Source of the DNA: Mycolicibacterium goodii
Lineage (GTDB): Bacteria > Actinomycetota > Actinomycetes > Mycobacteriales > Mycobacteriaceae
NCBI RefSeq assembly: GCF_001187505.1
Contig: NZ_CP012150.1
Location: 3,162,001 to 3,226,000, forward strand
Reading direction: 5' to 3'
DNA: 64,000 nucleotides
Part shown: positions 17,270 to 25,090 of the stretch, one piece after another
How positions within the stretch are numbered: position 1 is the stretch's first letter
How the letters are laid out: each line of letters begins with the position of its first letter
Position numbers and translations under genes: made by a program
Notes under the pieces: model-generated
Databases searched by the model: none
The model's input: only the letters and a program-made list of their open reading frames with translations
What the model was told of the DNA's origin: nothing

Positions 17270-18078
17270 CTACGCTGCAGGCCAGCCGGGACTCGATGGG
17301 AGAGCGGGCGGCGGTTCCGCCTGTACGAAATAGTCATTCGGGGCGTCGGAAGGCGTGCCTGGAGCGAGTGTGGTCACACATGGGGCAGATCTGTGGCGGC
17401 GCTGAGCACCTCCAAATCGGTAATCACCCAGGACCCGAACACATCTACGCTCGGAGCTCGTTCAGGACCACGCTGATCCCGAGGCGGTAGGTTCTGTTTA
17501 TCGCTAGGCAGCGTAATGTCCGGTCCGAACGTAATCCAGGTGGCACTGCCAATCGGTTTTCTCCCCGAACTTCGGTATCCGTCATAGGTTCTCACTGCGG
17601 TGGCCGACCCGTAACTGCAGACGCCCGCCGTGAAGTAATCGCCCTCCCGACGGAGATCGACCACCTCCCAGTAACGTGTGCCGACCTGTTCGTTGGTTGG
17701 GCCGTGGTGACCGCCCCACTCCTCGGGGTCCCGCACGGAGTTGAACGCGTGAAGGAAGCCTGGGTAACCGGCGTCAATGATCGCCTTGTCTCCGCTGCCT
17801 TCGCCGGATCCGATGCGATCGAGCGATTCCATAGCTGCGCGAACGAAGGTGCCCTCCGGAGACATCAGATCGATCGATGAATTTTCGATCCAACGATTCG
17901 TATATTGCAGTATTTCGTCTGCGACACTTCGAGTCGGCGGAGTCCGGGCGGGGAAGGAACTCGCTGGGCCAGGGTCTGGCGGTTGCGAAGTTGAGCATCC
18001 CATCGCGAAAGTCGCGAGAGTACCGGCAATCGCGCCGAAGCATATCGCCTTGCGCATCCTGGTCAGTCCAAGCTTCAC
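17270..18078 (-). pseudogene. Island lipoprotein (TNRWI subtype) broken by a 1-base deletion
   Basis: It starts at GTG 18078, overlapping the stop of the 35-codon ORF upstream (GTGA). The signal peptide ends at FAMGC; YTNRWIENSSIDLMSPEG, AGYPGFLHAFNSV and DVFGSWVITDLEVL follow. The frame stops at 17374-17376 (234 codons). One frame over, the DNA continues with CVTTLAPGTPSDAPNDYFVQ and SPGWPAA to TAG at 17270-17272, matching the paralog at 10027-10809 (CSNTLAPGTSSDAPNEYFVQ, SPGWPAA). Restoring one base in the Gln codon near 17380-17386 rejoins the frames. It is either a true recent frameshift or a sequencing error; the truncated protein would lose the conserved PGWPA end. Confidence 0.75.
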
Positions 18079-18182
18079 TCTGTTGCTTGACCTTCGGTCT
18101 TGACGAGATCGGTGGGCACTCCCTGCCCGAAGGTTTCACGGGCCTTGTTCCACGTCGAGTAGAACCCGTCAAGCGCACCCAT
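18075..18182 (-). CDS. 35-codon remnant of the large ESX-like gene's N-terminus
   Basis: It begins with the same RBS and the same first 25 codons as the 766-residue gene (MGALDGFYSTWNKARETF and onward), then switches to LVKTEGQATE and TGA 18077-18075. That TGA overlaps the GTG of the following lipoprotein. It looks like a deletion product that kept the 5' end and the last codons of a lost large gene and so preserved coupling to the downstream gene. Its peptide is unlikely to fold; its translation may still drive the lipoprotein gene. Confidence 0.65.
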   Translation of the reverse strand: MGALDGFYSTWNKARETFGQGVPTDLVKTEGQATE

Positions 18183-18262
18183 CGTGGCGCCCCCTCCTCA
18201 TACGCACGCGGCAGGCATCAGTCTAAGGCCGGGTAAACACCTCAAAATGCACGAATTCAGCC
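18109..18262. repeat. 154-bp direct repeat, copy 2
   Basis: This is the partner of 14839-14992. It ends within 3-5 nt of the 3' end of the AAA regulator gene; one of the four substitutions (G in copy 1, A here, at 18259) creates that gene's TGA stop. Confidence 0.97.
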
Positions 18263-20347
18263 GTCGCCCTGCCGCGCCGCGTCGTCGGCGGCAGCGTTCA
18301 TGCCGAGGTCGCGGTAGCGCTCCGCGACCTCATGCATCGCCGCGGAGTCGCCGGTCGCGAGCGCGGCCGCATGCGCGCGGGTCAGGTCACCGAACGCACA
18401 GGTCAGCTCCATGCGGCCGAGTGCGTCGCCGGCGCGGGTGTCACCGAGGCGCACGGCGTCGTGCAACGCGCGCAGGGCCACCGCGGTCTGTCCGCCGCGC
18501 TCGGCGGCCTTCGCGGCTTCGCGGGCCGCGCCGATCGCGCTGACCGGATCCTTGCGGGCAGAGCAGGTCCAGGCGCGGGCCAGCGAGAGTTCGGGGGCGA
18601 ACAGCATGGATTTGAGCCCGTGCCGCGATTCGGCGCGGGACAGCGCCTTTCCCGCCTCGACGGGCATGCCGCGCTGACCGAGCGCCTGCGCCAACAACAT
18701 CCACGCCAGCGGCCCCCACGAGTACCCGGTCGGTGCCAAAGTGGCTGTGGCCCTGCGCAACAACGCGATTGCCTCGTCGAGCTGACCGCGGACGATGAGG
18801 ATGTCGGCCAGCAGCACCTCGCCGATCGCGCGGCCGGGTTGCAGCAGCTGCGCGAAATCGGTGAGCCGGCGCGCCAACTGCTCGGCCTCGTCGAGAGACC
18901 CGCCCAGCAGCCGAGAGGTGGTCTGCCCGAACCCGCTGGTGAACCGCAGCAGCCCGGGATGTCCGGCATCGATGGCGCGTTGGGCGAAGGTGTCGACGTC
19001 GGCGAACCGACCGATGCGCGCCGAGCTGAGTGCGGCGGTGGACGCGGCCCAGCCGACGGCGGTGTCGTCGGCGTCGGGGGAGTCGAGCACCTGGACGGCG
19101 AGTTCCAGTGCCCGCCTCGGGGTTCCGGAGTTCATGGTGAACGTCGCCAGCAGGGCGTCGAGGGTGATCTGCGCGTGCGGCGAGCCCACCCGGTTGCGGG
19201 TGGTGCGCAAAAATGCGACGGCCCGCTCAGGCTCCGAGAGCATCCAGAACTGATTGGCCGCCCGCGGCAGCGCCCACGCCATCAACGCGTTCTCGTCCAA
19301 CGCCGCGGGATCGATCTGGGCGAGCACCTCGTCGGCCTCGCGTCCGCGCCCCTGCCAACCCAGCGCATACGCCAGCGTCAACCGGGCCTCGAACCCGCCG
19401 TCGGTCCGAAGCGCGGCGCGGCACAGGCGCTCGCTGAGTTCGAGGTCGCCGAGTCGCAACGCCTCCGCCGCCGCGGCGACCAGGTCGTCGGTCGGCATCG
19501 GCACGTCGGAGTCGAGCGCGAGCACCGCCAGCCGCAGCCGGTCCACCACACCGCGCCGCGGCGTCTTGGCCATCTGCTCGACGACGGCCGTGCGCAGCCG
19601 ACGCAGACCCGGGCCGCCCACGTTCGCGCGAACGGCGTTGAGGAACAACACGTGACGACAGTGCACCATCGGCTGCGCGCCGTTCTCCTCGACCACCACC
19701 GCGCCGGCCGCGCAGGCCCGCTGCACGGTGTCCGCGGAGGTCAACGCCGTCATGTCGGCCAACGGCAGCGGATCCTGCACCGCAAGGTGCTGCAGAACCT
19801 CGATGTCCTCGGGTGGGAGGTCGGCGATGAATGCCGCCACCTGTTCGGCGAGCCGCGCGCTGTCGTAACCCGCGGGCTCCACCTCGATACGGGCCAGCAG
19901 ACCCTCATCCCACAGTGCCGAGACTTCCTCTGGCACTGGGCGATCCACGGTCGCGGTGGCGATCAGCTTGGCGGCGCCGCTCGCGGTGAGCTGATACACG
20001 AGCGCCGCCGACAACCGGTCCAGCAGGTGCGCGTCGTCGACCACGAGGAGCAGCTCGGTGCCGAGCGCCTCCCGCGCCGCGCGCATCACGTCGGCGGTGC
20101 GGTGCGCCCCGGGCACCTCGATCAGGTCCGCGACCGCCCCGAACGGGACGGCGGAGTTGGACTCGGTGCCGGTCACGTGGACCACGCGGCGAAACTCGGG
20201 GCCGAGCCATTCCGCGGCACTGCGGGCCAGCGAGGTTTTCCCCACACCTTCGGGGCCCAGCAGCACCGCGCCGCTGCGTTGGTGCAGGCCGGCCTCGACG
20301 CCGTCGAGTGCGCGGTCATGCGGAGCGATCACCCAGTCGACAGGCAT
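18257..20347 (-). CDS. AAA/STAND ATPase with TPR-like tail (LuxR-LAL-like, no HTH)
   Basis: The 696-residue protein has Walker A LLGPEGVGKTS (about 30-39), Walker B LLLVVDDAH (about 99-107), then a long alpha-helical, TPR-like region (about 270-690). This is the architecture of large ATP-binding LuxR (LAL/MalT-type) regulators, but the sequence ends at DDAARQGDG, where such proteins normally continue into a LuxR HTH. It corresponds in position to Rv1204c. The stop codon lies in the last bases of the 154-bp island repeat, so the C-terminus may have been cut by island formation. It starts at ATG 20347 with a leaderless-type -10 and is divergent from the LOG gene. Confidence 0.75.
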   Translation of the reverse strand: MPVDWVIAPHDRALDGVEAGLHQRSGAVLLGPEGVGKTSLARSAAEWLGPEFRRVVHVTGTESNSAVPFGAVADLIEVPGAHRTADVMRAAREALGTELLLVVDDAHLLDRLSAALVYQLTASGAAKLIATATVDRPVPEEVSALWDEGLLARIEVEPAGYDSARLAEQVAAFIADLPPEDIEVLQHLAVQDPLPLADMTALTSADTVQRACAAGAVVVEENGAQPMVHCRHVLFLNAVRANVGGPGLRRLRTAVVEQMAKTPRRGVVDRLRLAVLALDSDVPMPTDDLVAAAAEALRLGDLELSERLCRAALRTDGGFEARLTLAYALGWQGRGREADEVLAQIDPAALDENALMAWALPRAANQFWMLSEPERAVAFLRTTRNRVGSPHAQITLDALLATFTMNSGTPRRALELAVQVLDSPDADDTAVGWAASTAALSSARIGRFADVDTFAQRAIDAGHPGLLRFTSGFGQTTSRLLGGSLDEAEQLARRLTDFAQLLQPGRAIGEVLLADILIVRGQLDEAIALLRRATATLAPTGYSWGPLAWMLLAQALGQRGMPVEAGKALSRAESRHGLKSMLFAPELSLARAWTCSARKDPVSAIGAAREAAKAAERGGQTAVALRALHDAVRLGDTRAGDALGRMELTCAFGDLTRAHAAALATGDSAAMHEVAERYRDLGMNAAADDAARQGDG

Positions 20348-20388
20348 GACCCGAATCTAACCGGCGCCGACACGTCTACGTTGGAGAT
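20348..20388. promoter_or_regulatory. Divergent leaderless promoters for the AAA regulator and LOG gene
   Basis: Minus strand: TAGATT (plus positions 20354-20359), 6 nt before ATG 20347. Plus strand: TACGTT (20377-20382), 6 nt before GTG 20389. Both fit TANNNT with leaderless spacing inside a 41-bp gap. Confidence 0.5.
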
Positions 20389-20946
20389 GTGAAAGAGGGA
20401 CAGGACCGCGAGTGGGCGGTGTGCGTGTACTGCGCGTCGGGACCGACGCATCCGGAGCTGCTCGAGCTCGCCGCCGACGTGGGCTCCTCGATCGCGGCAC
20501 GCGGATGGACGCTGGTGTCCGGCGGCGGCAACGTGTCGGCGATGGGTGCGGTGGCGCGGGCGGCACGTGCCAAGGGCGGCTACACCGTCGGCGTCATCCC
20601 CAAGGCGCTGGTGCATCGTGAGCTCGCCGACGTCGACGCCGCCGAACTCATCGTCACCGACACGATGCGCGAGCGGAAGCGCGAGATGGAGCACCGGTCG
20701 GATGCCTTCATCGCACTGCCCGGCGGCATCGGCACCCTGGAGGAGTTCTTCGAGGCCTGGACGGCGGGGTATCTGGGCATGCATGACAAGCCGCTGATCC
20801 TGCTGGACCCGTTCGGGCACTACGACGGCCTGTTGACGTGGTTGCGCAGCCTGGTGCCGACGGGTTATGTGTCCCAGCGCGCCATGGACAGCCTGGTGGT
20901 GGTCGACAACGTCGAGGCCGCGCTCGAGGCGTGCGCGCCGAAATAG
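20389..20946 (+). CDS. LOG family cytokinin riboside 5'-monophosphate phosphoribohydrolase
   Basis: The 185-residue protein has a Rossmann-like fold with LVSGGGNVSAMG (about 44-55), DTMRERKREME (catalytic Arg region) and LPGGIGTLEEFFEAW (the PGGxGTxxE signature). It corresponds to Rv1205, which was shown in M. tuberculosis to make free cytokinin bases and to be a proteasome target; the same job here is inferred. Start GTG 20389 is supported by the -10. Older annotation would call it lysine decarboxylase-like, which is misleading for this family. Confidence 0.88.
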   Translation: MKEGQDREWAVCVYCASGPTHPELLELAADVGSSIAARGWTLVSGGGNVSAMGAVARAARAKGGYTVGVIPKALVHRELADVDAAELIVTDTMRERKREMEHRSDAFIALPGGIGTLEEFFEAWTAGYLGMHDKPLILLDPFGHYDGLLTWLRSLVPTGYVSQRAMDSLVVVDNVEAALEACAPK

Positions 20947-21047
20947 CGACGGTCGGAGCCCACCCAGAACCGCCGGTAACGCGAACCCGGCGCCGTGGTT
21001 AAGGTGTTGCCACCGGCGTCCGAAAGACTGTGGAGGGGACAGCGCGC

Positions 21048-22826
21048 ATGACCGACCAGAAGGCCACCAGGAACTCCGTCGGCCTGCTCGACCTCGCGAC
21101 GCGGCTACCGGGCTTCCTGATGGACGCGCCGGTCATCCTGCGCGGCGTTGCGACGGGGTTCACGGCGCGGCCCGGTGCGAAGACCTCGATCGGCAAGGTC
21201 TTCCAGGACCGCGCCGCCCAGTACGCCGACCGGGTCTTCATCAAGTTCGGCGACGAGCGCCTCACGTACCGGACCGCCAACGAGACGGTCAACCGCTACG
21301 CCGCGGTGCTCGCCGCGCGCGGGGTGGGCCACGGTGACGTGGTGGGCGTCATGCTGCGCAACTCACCCGACGCGGTGCTGCTGATGTTGGCGATCGTCAA
21401 GTGCGGCGCGATCGCGGGAATGCTGAACTACCACCAGCGCGGCGACGTGCTCAAACACAGCATCGGCCTGCTGGGGGCGACCGCCGTGATCGCCGAACCC
21501 GACTTCGTCGATCACGTCGTCGAAAGTGGCGCGAACACAACGGGTTTGATGACGGTCGAGGAGCTGCGGCGACTCGCCGCCACCGCCCCGATCGCGAACC
21601 CGGCGAGCGCGTCGGCGGTGCTGGCCAAGGACAAGGCGTTCTACATCTTCACCTCGGGCACCACGGGCATGCCCAAGGCCAGCGTGATGACGCACTACCG
21701 GTGGCTGCGGGCGCTGGCGGGCTTCGGCGGGCTCGGTCTTCGCTTGCGCAGCAACGACACCCTGTACTGCTGCCTGCCGCTGTATCACAACAACGCGCTG
21801 ACGGTCTCGGTCGGTTCGGTGCTGAACTCGGGTGCGGCCCTGGCCCTCGGCAAGTCGTTCTCGGCGTCGCGGTTCTGGGACGAGGTCATCGGCTACGGCG
21901 CCACCGCCTTCGTCTACATCGGTGAGATCTGCGGATACCTGCTCAACCAACCGCCCAAGCCGACCGACCGCGCCCACCGGGTGCGGGTGATCGTCGGCAA
22001 CGGTCTGCGTCCGGCGATCTGGGACGAGTTCACCGAGCGGTTCGGCATCGCCCGGGTGTGCGAGTTCTACGCCGCCAGCGAAGGGAACACCGCGTTCGTC
22101 AACGTTTTCAACGTGTCGAAGTCCACCGGCATCTGCCCGAGCCCGGTGGCATTCGTCGAATACGACCCGGACACCGGGGAACCGGTGCGCGGCGCCGACG
22201 GCAAGCTGCGCAAGGTCAAATCCGGCGAACCGGGCCTGCTTTTGTCAAAGGTGAGCTCGTTGCAGCCCTTCGACGGCTACACCGACTCGTCGGCCACCGA
22301 AAAGAAGTTGGTGCGCAACGCATTCAAAGACGGCGACGTGTGGTTCAACACCGGCGACCTGATGCGCTCACAGGGCTTCGGCCACGCGGCGTTCGCCGAC
22401 CGCCTGGGCGACACCTTCCGGTGGAAGGGTGAGAACGTGGCCACCACCGAGGTGGAGGCAGCGGTCGCGAACCACCCGCTGATCGAGGAGTGCACGGTCT
22501 TCGGCGTCGAGGTGCCCGGCGCGGGCGGACGCGCGGGTATGGCGGCGGTCCAGCTCAAGAACGGCCAGAAGTTCGACGGCAAGGCACTCGCCGACGCCTT
22601 CTACAACCATCTGCCTGCCTACGCGGTGCCACTGTTCGTCCGCGAGGTGCCCGAACTGGCGCACACCTCGACGTTCAAGAGCCAGAAGGTGGACCTGCGC
22701 AAGCAGGGCTACGGATCGGACGTCTCCGATCCGGTGTACGTGCTCGCCGGCCGCGACGAGGGCTATGTGCCGTACTACGACGAGTACCCCGAGGAAGTCA
22801 CGGCGGGCAGGCGCCCGAAAAACTAG
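21048..22826 (+). CDS. fadD6: Long-chain/very-long-chain acyl-CoA synthetase
   Basis: The 592-residue ANL-superfamily enzyme activates fatty acids to acyl-CoA using ATP. The AMP-binding motif YIFTSGTTGMPKASVM lies at about residues 200-215; WFNTGDLMRSQGFGH and FRWKGENVATTEVE form the later motifs, and the C-terminal lysine region is near FKSQKVDLRKQGY. It is of the FATP/FadD6 type, with length close to M. tuberculosis FadD6. ATG 21048 is preferred over GTG 21030 because GGAGGGG lies 9 nt upstream. folP2 follows after 18 nt. Confidence 0.92.
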   Translation: MTDQKATRNSVGLLDLATRLPGFLMDAPVILRGVATGFTARPGAKTSIGKVFQDRAAQYADRVFIKFGDERLTYRTANETVNRYAAVLAARGVGHGDVVGVMLRNSPDAVLLMLAIVKCGAIAGMLNYHQRGDVLKHSIGLLGATAVIAEPDFVDHVVESGANTTGLMTVEELRRLAATAPIANPASASAVLAKDKAFYIFTSGTTGMPKASVMTHYRWLRALAGFGGLGLRLRSNDTLYCCLPLYHNNALTVSVGSVLNSGAALALGKSFSASRFWDEVIGYGATAFVYIGEICGYLLNQPPKPTDRAHRVRVIVGNGLRPAIWDEFTERFGIARVCEFYAASEGNTAFVNVFNVSKSTGICPSPVAFVEYDPDTGEPVRGADGKLRKVKSGEPGLLLSKVSSLQPFDGYTDSSATEKKLVRNAFKDGDVWFNTGDLMRSQGFGHAAFADRLGDTFRWKGENVATTEVEAAVANHPLIEECTVFGVEVPGAGGRAGMAAVQLKNGQKFDGKALADAFYNHLPAYAVPLFVREVPELAHTSTFKSQKVDLRKQGYGSDVSDPVYVLAGRDEGYVPYYDEYPEEVTAGRRPKN

Positions 22827-22844
22827 TACAGGCACTATGGAGGC

Positions 22845-23720
22845 GTGTTCTCCACGTTCTGCGGCCGTCCGGTGGCGCATGACCGTGCCCTCATCATGGC
22901 GATCGTCAACCGGACACCCGATTCGTTCTACGACCGCGGCGCGACCTTCACCGACGAGGCAGCCAAGGCCGCCGCGCACCGCGTGATCGACGAGGGTGCC
23001 GACGTGATCGACGTCGGCGGCGTCAAAGCCGGCCCCGGCGGCACCGTCGACGCCGAGGAGGAGATCACCCGGGTGATCCCGTTCATCGAGTGGTTGCGCA
23101 GCACCTTCCCCGACCAGTTGATCAGCGTCGACACGTGGCGCGCGGCCGTCGCCAAGCAGGCGTGCGCGGCCGGCGCGGACATCATCAACGACACCTGGGC
23201 CGGTGCGGATCCGGGCCTGGCCGAGGTGGCTGCCGAGTTCGGCGCGGGACTGGTGTGCTCACACACCGGCGGTGCGACGCCGCGCACCCGGCCCTTCCGG
23301 GTGAACTACGGGATCACCGAGCGCGGCGTGGTCGACGACGTCATCGCCGAGGTGACCGCGGCGGCCGAACGGGCCGTGGCAACCGGTGTGCGACGCGACC
23401 GGATCCTCATCGACCCGACCCACGATTTCGGCAAAAACACTTATCACGGTCTTAGTTTGTTGCGCCACGTAAAAGATCTCGTTAAGACCGGATGGCCGGT
23501 CCTGATGGCGCTGAGCAACAAGGATTTTGTCGGGGAGACTCTCGGTGTGGACCTGACCGAACGCCTGGAGGGCACGCTCGCCGCAACGGCGCTTGCCGCC
23601 GCGGATGGAGCTGCCATGTTCCGGGTACACGAGGTGGGACCCACTCGGCGTGTGCTGGAAATGGTCGCGTCGATCCAGGGAGTGCGGAAGCCCGCACGAA
23701 CAGTGAGGGGACTGGCATGA
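22845..23720 (+). CDS. folP2: Dihydropteroate synthase paralog FolP2
   Basis: The 291-residue TIM-barrel protein carries MAIVNRTPDSFYDRG (pterin-site loop), GADVIDVGGVKAGPGG, LISVDTWRA, ADIINDTW and ILIDPTHDFGKN. GTG 22845 is the first start after an in-frame TAG. It keeps the fold but belongs to the FolP2 branch, reported to lack dihydropteroate synthase activity in M. leprae and M. tuberculosis; the KAGP loop replaces the usual STRPG-type loop. Its constant linkage to gpgS, with a 4-bp ATGA overlap at 23717-23720, suggests a role other than folate synthesis, possibly linked to methylglucose lipopolysaccharide; that is inference. Confidence 0.9.
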   Translation: MFSTFCGRPVAHDRALIMAIVNRTPDSFYDRGATFTDEAAKAAAHRVIDEGADVIDVGGVKAGPGGTVDAEEEITRVIPFIEWLRSTFPDQLISVDTWRAAVAKQACAAGADIINDTWAGADPGLAEVAAEFGAGLVCSHTGGATPRTRPFRVNYGITERGVVDDVIAEVTAAAERAVATGVRRDRILIDPTHDFGKNTYHGLSLLRHVKDLVKTGWPVLMALSNKDFVGETLGVDLTERLEGTLAATALAAADGAAMFRVHEVGPTRRVLEMVASIQGVRKPARTVRGLA

Positions 23721-24676
23721 CAGCGATACCTCTGACCGTCGCGGATCTGGAGCAGGACGGGGTTGTGGGGCACCGTTGGCTGACCGACCACAGCTGGAAC
23801 CGGCCGTCGTGGACCGTCGCCGAACTCCAGGCCGCGAAAGCCGGTCGCACCGTGTCGGTCGTGCTGCCCGCACTGAACGAGGAAGAGACCGTCGGCTCGG
23901 TGGTGGAGACCATCAAACCGCTGCTGGGTGGCCTGGTCGACGAGTTGATCGTGCTCGATTCCGGTTCCACCGACGAGACCGAGATCCGCGCTGTCGCCGC
24001 AGGCGCGAAGGTGGTCAGCCGCGAGGCTGCCCTGCCCGAGGTGCCGCCGCAGCCCGGCAAGGGTGAGGTGCTGTGGCGCTCGCTGGCCGCCACCACCGGG
24101 GACATCATCGCGTTCGTCGACTCCGACCTGATCGAACCCGACCCGATGTTCGTCCCGAAGCTGCTCGGGCCGTTGTTGACCACCGACGGCGTGCACCTGG
24201 TCAAGGGCTTCTACCGCAGGCCGCTCAAGGTCAGCGGCAGGGAGGACGCCAACGGCGGCGGGCGCGTCACCGAGTTGGTGGCCCGTCCGTTGCTGGCATC
24301 GCTGCGTCCCGAGCTCAACTGCGTGATGCAACCGCTGGGCGGCGAGTACGCAGGCACCCGCGAACTGCTGACGTCGGTGCCGTTCGCGCCCGGCTACGGC
24401 GTCGAGATCGGGCTGCTGGTCGACACCTATGACCGGCTGGGTCTCGACGGCATTGCGCAGGTCAACCTGGGTGTGCGGGCCCACCGCAACCGGCCGCTGA
24501 CCGAACTCGCGTCGATGAGCCGCCAGGTCATCGCGACCCTGCTGTCGCGGTGCGGCATCGACGATTCGGGCGTGGGCCTCACGCAGTTCTACGCCGACGG
24601 TGACGACTTCACCCCGCGGGTGTCGTCGGTGTCGCTGGCCGACCGCCCGCCGATGAGCACGCTGCGCCCCCGCTGA
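23717..24676 (+). CDS. gpgS: Glucosyl-3-phosphoglycerate synthase
   Basis: The 319-residue retaining glycosyltransferase (GT81) transfers glucose to 3-phosphoglycerate in the first step of methylglucose lipopolysaccharide synthesis. Visible: SVVLPALNEEETVGSV (nucleotide-sugar site), LIVLDSGSTDETE, the metal-binding DSD in IIAFVDSDLIEPDP, GEYAGTRELL and PFAPGYGVEIGLL, which bind acceptor and sugar. The start is the ATG that overlaps the folP2 stop; a longer frame inside folP2 is a shadow. Corresponds to Rv1208. Confidence 0.95.
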   Translation: MTAIPLTVADLEQDGVVGHRWLTDHSWNRPSWTVAELQAAKAGRTVSVVLPALNEEETVGSVVETIKPLLGGLVDELIVLDSGSTDETEIRAVAAGAKVVSREAALPEVPPQPGKGEVLWRSLAATTGDIIAFVDSDLIEPDPMFVPKLLGPLLTTDGVHLVKGFYRRPLKVSGREDANGGGRVTELVARPLLASLRPELNCVMQPLGGEYAGTRELLTSVPFAPGYGVEIGLLVDTYDRLGLDGIAQVNLGVRAHRNRPLTELASMSRQVIATLLSRCGIDDSGVGLTQFYADGDDFTPRVSSVSLADRPPMSTLRPR

Positions 24677-24715
24677 GTGCGTCCGGTGTCGGACGCGTGA
24701 GGCAGTATCGGAAGC

Positions 24716-25090
24716 GTGACGTTGATACTGCTGTATCTCGTGGTGCTCGTTCTGGTCGCCACGGTGCTGTTCGGTCTGGGCAGCGTGATCTTCGGTCGCG
24801 GTGAGACGCTGCCGCCGCTGCCGCGGGGCACCACGGCCACGGTCCTGCCTGCCTCCGGTGTCACCGGGGCCGACGTCGAGTCGGTGAAGTTCACCCAGTC
24901 GCTGCGGGGTTACCGCACCAGCGAGGTGGACTGGGTGCTCGAGCGCCTCGGCTACGAGCTGGACTCGCTGCGCGGGGAGCTCGCGGCGCTGCGGGCCGCG
25001 TACGGGGTTCCCGAAGACGACATCCAGGACGCCGATGTCGAGGTCTCGGCGACCGCGGGGCAGCTCCGCAGAGAGGACGGGACGTCGTGA
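24716..25090 (+). CDS. Membrane-anchored DivIVA-domain protein
   Basis: The product is 124 residues: an N-terminal membrane helix (LILLYLVVLVLVATVLFGLG), a short Pro-rich linker, then a DivIVA-like segment (VKFTQSLRGYRTSEVDWVLE, about 62-81) running into a coiled coil (LDSLRGELAALRAAYG). The R-G-Y-x-x-x-E-V-D-W motif is the membrane-curvature/DivIVA signature. It corresponds to Rv1209, of unknown function; it may localise to poles or septum. It overlaps tag by 4 bp. Confidence 0.8.
   Translation: MTLILLYLVVLVLVATVLFGLGSVIFGRGETLPPLPRGTTATVLPASGVTGADVESVKFTQSLRGYRTSEVDWVLERLGYELDSLRGELAALRAAYGVPEDDIQDADVEVSATAGQLRREDGTS

Noticed and set aside
6921..18262. Island as a prophage or transposon
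   Set aside because: No integrase, transposase, terminal inverted repeats, att-like tRNA end or phage structural gene was seen; the only repeat is the internal 154-bp one.
18332..20392. 686-codon plus-strand frame antisense to the AAA regulator
   Set aside because: Arg/Gly/His/Gln-rich with no domains; the minus strand has clear Walker A and B motifs.
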